Under the pieces are notes generated by a model. That model was given only the letters and a program-made list of their open reading frames with translations, did not search any database and had not been told where the DNA came from. 5,148 bases of DNA from Anaeromyxobacteraceae bacterium (GTDB lineage: Bacteria > Myxococcota > Myxococcia > Myxococcales > Anaeromyxobacteraceae). Position numbers and translations under genes: made by a program. The stretch covers positions 1-5,148 of the forward strand of contig DAIEMM010000511.1 in the NCBI GenBank assembly GCA_027349605.1. The letters are read 5' to 3'. This document shows, one piece after another, positions 1 to 5,148 of this stretch (the stretch's first letter is position 1; each line of letters starts with the position of its first letter).

Positions 1-195
1 CCCGCCGACGAGATCGTCATCGCCACCAACCCCGACGTGGAAGGCGAGGCCACCGCGCTCTACCTGGCCCGCCTCCTCAAGCCGATGGGGGTGAAGGTGA
101 GCCGCATCGCACAGGGGGTCCCCATGGGCGGCGACCTCGAATACGCCGACCAGGTCACCCTGGCGCGCGCCCTGTCGGGACGGCGCGAGCTGTGA
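1..195 (+). CDS. recR: Recombination protein RecR, C-terminal part (5' end outside window)
   Basis: RecR acts with RecF and RecO in the cytoplasm to load RecA onto SSB-coated single-stranded gaps. Only the last 64 residues are present, about a third of the roughly 200-residue family length. They cover the second half of the Toprim domain. Visible hallmarks are ATNPDVEGEATALYLARLL, then the RIAQGVPMGGDLEYAD segment and a final TLARALSGRREL, which match the conserved RecR C-terminus (NPxxEGEATA, GVPxGGDLEYxD, TLxxALxGR) as I know it. The frame is open from base 1 and ends at TGA 193-195. The N-terminal helix-hairpin-helix and the zinc-finger cysteines lie upstream and cannot be checked. The identification is secure; the only limit is truncation by the window edge. 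Confidence 0.95.
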   Translation, partial: PADEIVIATNPDVEGEATALYLARLLKPMGVKVSRIAQGVPMGGDLEYADQVTLARALSGRREL

Positions 196-235
196 AGGTG
201 CCGCGCGGCGCCACCGGTGATATCGGCCCCCGCCA

Positions 236-264
236 TTGATCGGCCCGGGAATCCCTGCTATCGC
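236..264 (+). promoter_or_regulatory. Weak sigma-70-like promoter candidate for mglBA
   Basis: TTGATC (236-241) resembles a -35 box at 4 of 6 positions. TATCGC (259-264) follows after 17 bases, is preceded by TGC as in an extended -10, and matches TATAAT at 3 of 6. It lies in the 102-bp gap between recR and mglB, about 34 bases before the mglB start. In DNA this GC-rich such matches are weak evidence, and mglBA could also be transcribed from upstream of recR. Confidence 0.25.
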
Positions 265-287
265 CGGAGGAACCGGTCACTCGACGC

Positions 288-297
288 GGGGAGGGAC
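288..297 (+). promoter_or_regulatory. mglB ribosome binding site
   Basis: The GGGGAGGGAC stretch contains GGAGG at 290-294, three bases before the ATG at 298. The spacing is short, but this purine tract and the family start support ATG 298 over the upstream in-frame GTG at 217. A second GGAGGAA (266-272) lies too far upstream, with no start codon at the right distance. Confidence 0.6.
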
Positions 298-777
298 ATG
301 AATCCGGGCCTGGTGCTGTACGAGGAGGAGTTCCGGAAGATCTCCGGGATCTGCGACCGCCTGACGCGCGACGCCGGCGCGAAGGTCGTCTTCCTCGTCG
401 ACAAGAACGGCCAGCTCATCGCCGCCACCGGCCAGTCCCAGAACCTCGACACCACCTCCCTCGCCTCGCTCACCGCCGGGAACGTCGCGGCCATGGGCGG
501 CCTGGCCAAGCTCATCGGCGAGAACGAGTTCCCCAGCCAGTTCCACGAGGGGGAGCACGAGTCGCTCCACATGTCGATCGTGGCCGGCAAGGTGGTGCTG
601 GTGGTGATCTTCGACGCCAGGAGCTCGCTCGGGCTCGTTCGCCTCCGCGTGAAGAAGGCCAGCGAGGAGCTGGCGCGGGTCTTCGAGCAGCTGGCGCGCC
701 GCCAGGCCACCCCCGGCGCGCGGAATCCGCTCGCCGAGATCACCGACGACGACATCGACGATCTCTTCAGCACCTAG
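298..777 (+). CDS. mglB: Roadblock/LC7-domain polarity regulator MglB (GAP/GEF partner of MglA)
   Basis: MglB is a cytoplasmic Roadblock/LC7 protein. In Myxococcus it dimerises, binds MglA, stimulates GTP hydrolysis and acts at the lagging pole to set front-rear polarity. The 159-residue product has exactly the M. xanthus MglB length and near-identical blocks: AKVVFLVDKNGQLIAATGQ (about residues 28-46), DTTSLASLTAGNVAAMGG (about 51-68), LAKLIGENEFPSQFHEG, and VVLVVIFDARSSLGLVRLRVKKASEEL (about 100-126). The C-terminus ends in an acidic tail, EITDDDIDDLFST, like the segment that binds MglA in the family. ATG 298 was chosen because an upstream GTG at 217 would add 27 unrelated residues encoded by spacer DNA. 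The stop lies five bases before mglA, so the two are surely co-transcribed and probably translationally coupled. No membrane segment or signal peptide is seen. Confidence 0.96.
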   Translation: MNPGLVLYEEEFRKISGICDRLTRDAGAKVVFLVDKNGQLIAATGQSQNLDTTSLASLTAGNVAAMGGLAKLIGENEFPSQFHEGEHESLHMSIVAGKVVLVVIFDARSSLGLVRLRVKKASEELARVFEQLARRQATPGARNPLAEITDDDIDDLFST

Positions 778-782
778 GGGAC

Positions 783-1370
<588 letters not shown>

Positions 1371-1375
1371 GCCGG

Positions 1376-1394
1376 GAGGCCCCATGAGGGCCTC
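1376..1394 (+). terminator. Hairpin after mglA, possible terminator or 3'-end stabiliser
   Basis: GAGGCCC (1376-1382) and GGGCCTC (1388-1394) form a perfect 7-bp stem with the five-base loop CATGA, starting six bases after the mglA stop. No T-tract follows, so it is not a classical intrinsic terminator. It could act in Rho-dependent or U-less termination, or protect the mglBA transcript end, setting these two genes apart from the next. Confidence 0.4.
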
Positions 1395-1463
1395 GCACAC
1401 CCCGGATGGGCCTTGAAGCACTTGCCCTCCGCCGCGTCTGGATGTAGGACCGCTCCGCCAGAA

Positions 1464-1470
1464 AAGGGGA
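1464..1470 (+). promoter_or_regulatory. Ribosome binding site fixing the start of the TPR gene
   Basis: AAGGGGA lies five bases before ATG 1476. It decides for this start over the in-frame TTG at 1413, which has no purine tract before it and would place 21 residues of charged, unrelated sequence ahead of the signal peptide. Confidence 0.7.
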
Positions 1471-1475
1471 CCCAA

Positions 1476-3134
1476 ATGGATTTTCGCGCCTTCGCCGCTG
1501 CCGCAGCGCTCGCCGTCGCCCTCGCGCCCGTCGTCGCCACCGCCCAGGATCAGAGCCTGATCCTGGCGCAGGCCGACTTCCGCGATCCCTCCAGCCCCGA
1601 GGAGGCGGTCGACAGCAAGATCCAGGCGGACGCGACAGAGCTCGCGCTGCTCCGCGACGCCTACAACCACATCGACCGGGCCATGCGCGATCGGCTCTCC
1701 GGCAAGGTCGACTCGGCCGCCGCCGAGGACCGGATCGCGGCCGACAACCTGATCAGCTTCGTCGCCAAGTACCCGAACCACCGGCTCCACATCGTCTTCC
1801 TGCGCATGGCCTCGTCCCGCTACCTGAACGCGAAGGAGTGGGAGCTCGCCGCGGAGGCGGCCCAGCGCATGATCCAGGACCCCAAGGCCACCGCGGTCAC
1901 CAAGGCCATCGGGGCGCGCTACGCCTCGGGCGCCTGGCAGATGCTGGCCGTCCAGGAGATGCACTCGGGCAAGATCCCGCAGCTGAAGCTCCAGCCCTCC
2001 ACCGCCCGGGGCGGCGCCGTCCCCAAGCCGCGCGTCCCCGACCGCGCCTGGAAGATGTTCGTGGAGGCCGCGGACACCTACGAGGCCAACCGGGATGCGG
2101 ACCCGACGAGCAAGCTCACCCCCGAGCAGCGCCAGGTCCAGGGCGGCACCGACCTCGGGCAGCTGCAGCTCATCGCCGCCCAGGTCGAGTTCGGGTACGA
2201 CAACATCGAGGACGCGCAGAAGCGGTTCGCCAAGATGATCGAGATGCACCCCTCGCGCGGGGACCTGCTCGAGACGGCCGTGCCCTACTACCTCGACACC
2301 TTCCGCATCCTGAAGGACCCGAAGGGGCTCGAGGCCGCCGCCGCGAGGATCGAGCCGGCCGTGGCCGCCGAGGCCAGGAAGGCCGCCGAGGCCGCTGCCG
2401 CGCCGGGCGCCACCGAGGCGCAGAAGAAGAACGCGGCGTCGCTCGCCAAGCTCGCCACCGAGCTCAAGGAAGGATCGAAGGGGAGCGACTACAACGCCGC
2501 CGCCGCCCGGATGACCAAGGCCGACGCCGCCGCCAAGGAGGGAAGCCCCGGGGCCGCCGCGCAGTACCGGGATTCGGCCGCCCTCTACGAGAAGTTCGCG
2601 GCGGAGAACAAGGCCAGCCCCGACGCCCCCAACGCCCTGTTCAACGCGGCCATCGCCCTCGACAAGGCCGGCGACAGGAAGAAGGCCGTCGCGGTGCGCG
2701 AGACGCTCGTGAAGGACTTCCCGGAGGCGAAGGTCCTCCAGCAGACGTACCTGCTCCTGGGCAGCACGCTGGCCGCCTCCCGCGAGTACGCCGCCTCGGT
2801 GAAGTACAACCAGGAGTACCTGAGCCGCTGGCCCGACGCGCCGCAGCGCTGCCTCGCCCTGCAGAACCTGGGCGTGGCGCTCCAGGAGACCCGGAAGCCG
2901 GCCGATGCGGCCGCCGCCTACCTCAAGTTCGCGAACGATCCCGGCTGCGCCGGCGAGGATGCCAACACCACCGCACGCGTCCTCTACTCGGCGGCCAAGA
3001 TGCAGGTCGACGCCAAGAAGCCGGCCGACGCCAAGAAGACGCTCCAGTCGCTGGTCGCGCTGAAGGGGGTCACCGACGCGGTGGCCAAGTCCTACCAGGC
3101 CGACGCCGCCAGTCGCCTGAAGAAGATGAAGTAG
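1476..3134 (+). CDS. Exported TPR-like repeat protein of unknown function
   Basis: The 552-residue product begins with a likely Sec signal peptide: R4, then a long Ala/Leu/Val core and an ATA cleavage site (A23/Q24). No lipobox cysteine is present, so it should be soluble in the periplasm or secreted rather than a lipoprotein. Residues about 40-285 are helical, with TPR-like pieces such as AADNLISFVAKYPNHRLHI. Residues about 285-356 are an Ala/Lys/Glu-rich, low-complexity segment that is probably a long helix or linker. Residues about 357-540 hold at least four TPR-like helix pairs: ALFNAAIALDKAGDRKKAVA, LLLGSTLAASREYAASVKY, LQNLGVALQETRKPADAAAA and YSAAKMQVDAKKPADAKKT. The KPADA turn is repeated at the same place in two neighbouring units. 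TPRs mediate protein binding, so a scaffold or envelope-complex role is plausible. Its place 105 bp after mglA suggests, but does not show, a link to polarity or motility. I do not recognise a named gene. Confidence 0.85.
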   Translation: MDFRAFAAAAALAVALAPVVATAQDQSLILAQADFRDPSSPEEAVDSKIQADATELALLRDAYNHIDRAMRDRLSGKVDSAAAEDRIAADNLISFVAKYPNHRLHIVFLRMASSRYLNAKEWELAAEAAQRMIQDPKATAVTKAIGARYASGAWQMLAVQEMHSGKIPQLKLQPSTARGGAVPKPRVPDRAWKMFVEAADTYEANRDADPTSKLTPEQRQVQGGTDLGQLQLIAAQVEFGYDNIEDAQKRFAKMIEMHPSRGDLLETAVPYYLDTFRILKDPKGLEAAAARIEPAVAAEARKAAEAAAAPGATEAQKKNAASLAKLATELKEGSKGSDYNAAAARMTKADAAAKEGSPGAAAQYRDSAALYEKFAAENKASPDAPNALFNAAIALDKAGDRKKAVAVRETLVKDFPEAKVLQQTYLLLGSTLAASREYAASVKYNQEYLSRWPDAPQRCLALQNLGVALQETRKPADAAAAYLKFANDPGCAGEDANTTARVLYSAAKMQVDAKKPADAKKTLQSLVALKGVTDAVAKSYQADAASRLKKMK

Positions 3135-3145
3135 TCCGGGTCGGA

Positions 3146-3168
3146 GCCGCGCCGGTCCGCCGCGCGGC
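3146..3168 (+). terminator. GC-rich hairpin after the TPR gene, possible terminator
   Basis: GCCGCGC (3146-3152) pairs with GCGCGGC (3162-3168) around a nine-base loop, eleven bases after the TPR stop codon. A C-rich, G-poor run follows (about 3168-3192), with no T-tract. A stem followed by a C-rich stretch could fit Rho-dependent termination, but inverted repeats of this size arise readily in such GC-rich DNA. Confidence 0.3.
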
Positions 3169-3204
3169 CTCGCCCTCGCCCCCGCCCCTGTCCGGAAGCC
3201 CCGT

Positions 3205-3238
3205 GGCCGCGGCACGAGCCCTGCTCGGCTCCGCGGCC
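3205..3238 (+). promoter_or_regulatory. Two-part hairpin abutting the comM start codon
   Basis: GGCCGCGG (3205-3212) pairs perfectly with CCGCGGCC (3231-3238). Inside it CGAGC (3215-3219) pairs with GCTCG (3223-3227) around a CCT loop, leaving a small CA/GCT internal bulge. The structure ends one base before ATG 3240 and occupies the place where a ribosome binding site would be. No Shine-Dalgarno sequence is visible there. It may limit comM translation, or serve as a terminator for the gene upstream with comM starting from a leaderless or very short transcript. Confidence 0.4.
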
Positions 3239-3239
3239 G

Positions 3240-4757
3240 ATGTTCGTCCGCGTCCGCTCCTCGGCCCTCCTCGGCGTCGCCGCCATCCCGGTGGACGTCG
3301 AGGTCGACGCCGCCTCCGGCTTCCCGCGCACCCAGCTCACCGGGCTCGCGGGCGGAGCGGTGCAGGAGGCGCTCGTGCGGGTGGGCGCGGCGGTGCGCAA
3401 CCTCGGGGTCCGGCTCCCCTCGAAGCGCATCACCGTGAACCTGGCCCCGGCCGACCTCCGCAAGGAGGGCACCGGGTTCGACCTGCCCATCGCCGTGGCG
3501 CTGCTCGCCGCCTGCGGGCTCGTCCCCCCGCGCCCTCTCGATGGCCTGCACCTCTGCGGGGAGCTCTCCCTCTCGGGAGAGGTGCGCCCGGTGCGCGGGG
3601 TGCTCCCCATGGCGGTGGCGGCGCTGCGCGACGGCGCGCGGGCCTTCCTGTCGCCGGCCTCGAACGCCCTCGAGGCCGCGGCGGTGGAGGGGCTCGTGGT
3701 CCTCCCGGTCCGCCACCTCGGCGAGCTCGTGGCCTGGGCGGACGGGCGTGGCCGGCTCGGCGCGCTCCCCGGCGCGGAGCGGCAGCTCGAGCTCCCCGGG
3801 GGCGCGCTCGACCTGCGGGACGTGGCCGGGCAGCCGGGCGCCAAGCGCGCGCTCGAGATCGCCGCCGCCGGCGACCACAACCTGCTCCTCTTCGGCCCCC
3901 CGGGGAGCGGCAAGACCATGCTGGCGCGCCGCCTTCCCGGCCTCCTCCCCCCGCTCGGCCGCGACGAGGCGCTCGAGGCCACCACCGTCCACAGCGTGGC
4001 CGGCCTGCTCCGGGAACGGGGGCTCCTCGTCGAGCGCCCCTTCCGCGCGCCCCACCACTCCATCTCGGACGCGGGGCTGGTGGGCGGGTCCTCGTCGCCG
4101 CGGCCCGGGGAGGTGTCGCTCGCCCACCGGGGCGTCCTCTTCCTCGACGAGCTGCCCGAGTTCCGGCGCCACGTGCTCGAGTCCCTGCGGCAGCCCCTCG
4201 AGGAGGGGGACGTGGTGCTCTCCCGGGCGGGCCGCACCGTTCACTATCCGGCCGCGTTCCAGCTGGTCGCCGCCATGAACCCGTGCCCGTGCGGCTACCT
4301 GGGCGACCCGCGCCGCGCCTGCCTGTGCGGCGACGAGCAGCTGCTCCGCTACCGGCGCCGCGTCTCCGGTCCCATCCTCGACCGCATCGACCTGCACGTG
4401 GACGTCCCCGCCGTCCCCTGCGAGGAACTCTCGCAGGCCGGACAGGGCGAGGGCACGGCCGAGGTGGCGGCCCGTGTCGGGGAGGCCCGCCGGCGGCAGG
4501 CGGCGCGGGGCTTCCCGAATGCCCGGCTGCGGGGCGGTGCGCTGCGACGGGCCTGCGGGCTCGACGGGGCGGCGCGGGACGTGCTCGCGCGGGCGGCGCG
4601 GCGGCTCGGGCTCTCGGCCCGGGCCCACGATCGAATTCTCAGGGTGGCGCGAACCATCGCCGACCTCGAGGGCGCGGCGCGCGTCGAGGCGCGCCACCTG
4701 ATGGAAGCCGTCCAGTACCGCGCTCTCGATCGTCCGGCGGCCAAGGAGGCAACGTGA
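3240..4757 (+). CDS. comM: ComM/YifB-type Mg-chelatase-like AAA+ ATPase (branch-migration helicase)
   Basis: ComM is a cytoplasmic hexameric AAA+ helicase that promotes branch migration of transforming DNA together with RecA; E. coli calls it YifB. The 505-residue length is typical. The N-terminal domain (about 1-170) has the family signatures VDVEVDAASGFP, LPSKRITVNLAPADLRKEG and FDLPIAVALLAA, then GELSLSGEVRPVRGVLP. The AAA+ core has Walker A GPPGSGKT (219-226), FRAPHHSIS (268-276), Walker B VLFLDE (299-304) and the cysteine cluster NPCPCGYLGD..CLCGD (C349, C351, C361, C363). The presumed arginine-finger segment SGPILDRIDLHVDV starts at 376. A helical Mg-chelatase C-terminal domain follows from about 400. 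All key residues are present. ATG 3240 gives the usual N-terminus (MFVRVRSSALLGV); no nearer in-frame start exists upstream and no ribosome binding site is seen. The stop overlaps recA. A bacterial magnesium chelatase subunit proper is unlikely given the N-terminal Lon-like domain. Confidence 0.95.
   Translation: MFVRVRSSALLGVAAIPVDVEVDAASGFPRTQLTGLAGGAVQEALVRVGAAVRNLGVRLPSKRITVNLAPADLRKEGTGFDLPIAVALLAACGLVPPRPLDGLHLCGELSLSGEVRPVRGVLPMAVAALRDGARAFLSPASNALEAAAVEGLVVLPVRHLGELVAWADGRGRLGALPGAERQLELPGGALDLRDVAGQPGAKRALEIAAAGDHNLLLFGPPGSGKTMLARRLPGLLPPLGRDEALEATTVHSVAGLLRERGLLVERPFRAPHHSISDAGLVGGSSSPRPGEVSLAHRGVLFLDELPEFRRHVLESLRQPLEEGDVVLSRAGRTVHYPAAFQLVAAMNPCPCGYLGDPRRACLCGDEQLLRYRRRVSGPILDRIDLHVDVPAVPCEELSQAGQGEGTAEVAARVGEARRRQAARGFPNARLRGGALRRACGLDGAARDVLARAARRLGLSARAHDRILRVARTIADLEGAARVEARHLMEAVQYRALDRPAAKEAT
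4743..4749 (+). promoter_or_regulatory. Strong recA ribosome binding site inside the comM 3' end
   Basis: AAGGAGG is a near-perfect anti-16S match, four bases before the GTG at 4754. It lies within the last codons of comM and decides the recA start. It is the strongest ribosome binding site in the window and suggests recA is translated efficiently despite the GTG start. Confidence 0.85.
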
Positions 4758-5148
4758 GCAAGGTGTCGGAGAAGCTGAAGGCGCTCGCCCAGGCGGTGCT
4801 CGCCATCGAGAAGCAGTTCGGCAAGGGAAGCATCATGAAGCTCGGGGAGGAGGGGGAGGCGCCGCCGGTGCCGGTCATCGCCTCCGGCTCCATCGGCCTC
4901 GACCTGGCGCTGGGCGTGGGGGGCTATCCCCGCGGCCGGGTCATCGAGATCTTCGGCCCCGAGTCGTCGGGCAAGACCACGCTGGCGCTCCACGCCATCG
5001 CCCAGGCGCAGAAGGTCGGCGGCGTGGCCGCCTTCATCGACGCCGAGCACGCCCTCGACGTCGGCTACGCCCGCAAGCTCGGCGTGAACATCGGGGAGCT
5101 GCTCATCTCCCAGCCCGACACCGGCGAGCAGGCGCTGGAGATCGCCGA
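4754..5148 (+). CDS. recA: Recombinase RecA, N-terminal part (3' end outside window)
   Basis: RecA forms ATP-dependent filaments on single-stranded DNA, catalyses strand exchange and triggers SOS-type repressor cleavage. The 131 visible residues, of roughly 340-360, begin MSKVSEKLKALAQAVLAIEKQFGKGSIMKLGE, the classic N-terminal helix and linker. Walker A GPESSGKTT spans 68-76. The FIDAEHALD block (94-102) includes E98, the equivalent of the catalytic E96 of E. coli RecA, and YARKLGVNIGELLISQPDTGEQALEI follows. Walker B and DNA loops L1 and L2 lie beyond the window. The start is GTG, sharing GTGA (4754-4757) with the comM stop. There is no gap for a separate promoter, so recA is either in an operon with comM or has a promoter inside comM. 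I saw no CTGT-N8-ACAG or GAAC-N4-GTTC SOS box upstream. Confidence 0.97.
   Translation, partial: MSKVSEKLKALAQAVLAIEKQFGKGSIMKLGEEGEAPPVPVIASGSIGLDLALGVGGYPRGRVIEIFGPESSGKTTLALHAIAQAQKVGGVAAFIDAEHALDVGYARKLGVNIGELLISQPDTGEQALEIA

Noticed and set aside
217..297. A GTG start at 217 giving a longer MglB
   Set aside because: The extra 27 residues are unlike the family, no ribosome binding site precedes the GTG, and ATG 298 yields exactly 159 residues.
258..773. Minus-strand open frame of 171 codons opposite mglB
   Set aside because: It is Ser/Arg-rich and lacks any domain; the opposite strand encodes a clear MglB of exact family length.
1407..1425. Sigma-54-like TGG...TTGC upstream of the TPR gene
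   Set aside because: The distance between the GG and GC elements is four bases longer than sigma-54 promoters tolerate, and the -24 element lacks the full TGGCAC.
1413..1475. A TTG start at 1413 for the TPR protein
   Set aside because: It would bury the signal peptide behind 21 charged or polar residues; ATG 1476 has AAGGGGA five bases upstream.
2890..3040. Repeated KPADA-coding DNA (AAGCCGGCCGA near 2895 and near 3018)
   Set aside because: The two copies fall at equivalent places in adjacent TPR-like units, so they reflect protein repeat structure rather than a separate DNA repeat element.
3092..4237. Minus-strand 381-codon frame opposite comM
   Set aside because: Ser/Arg/Pro-rich composition typical of antisense frames in GC-rich DNA, with no motif.
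4400..4753. A search for a LexA/SOS operator upstream of recA
   Set aside because: No CTGT-N8-ACAG or GAAC-N4-GTTC palindrome was found by eye; a lineage-specific operator cannot be excluded.

Overview
This is a GC-rich, densely coding chromosomal window in which every gene lies on the + strand. The best taxonomic clue is the mglB-mglA pair. Both proteins match, from memory and nearly residue for residue, the 159-aa and 195-aa MglB and MglA of Myxococcus xanthus. MglA also carries the intrinsic Arg finger and the Thr in place of Asp in the PM3 motif that mark this family. Together with the very high GC and the absence of TTA, CTA and TCA codons across long stretches, this suggests a myxobacterium (Myxococcota), plausibly Anaeromyxobacter-like. 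The genus is inference.

Layout: (1) 1-195, the 3' end of recR (recombination mediator). (2) 196-297, an intergenic region with a weak promoter candidate and the mglB ribosome binding site. (3) 298-777 mglB (Roadblock/LC7 regulator) and 783-1370 mglA (small Ras-like GTPase), five bases apart and almost certainly co-translated; together they form the polarity switch. (4) 1371-1475, a gap holding a perfect 7-bp hairpin just after mglA and a clear ribosome binding site for the next gene. (5) 1476-3134, an exported 552-aa alanine-rich protein with TPR-like helical repeats and no assigned function. (6) 3135-3239, a C-rich gap with two inverted repeats; the second ends one base before the next start codon. 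(7) 3240-4757, comM (YifB-type Mg-chelatase-like AAA+ helicase). (8) 4754-5148, the 5' part of recA, whose GTG start overlaps the comM stop codon.

Functionally, a cell-polarity module and an envelope-type TPR protein sit between recombination genes. recR acts in RecFOR-type gap repair, comM promotes branch migration during natural transformation, and recA is the strand-exchange recombinase. The comM-recA overlap implies that the helicase and the recombinase it works with are made from one transcript. Codon and base use look uniform, and I see no mobile element, tRNA, rRNA, CRISPR array or broken gene. I did not find a convincing undescribed system. The points most worth a second look are the hairpin over the comM start, the comM-recA overlap, and the TPR protein beside mglBA.
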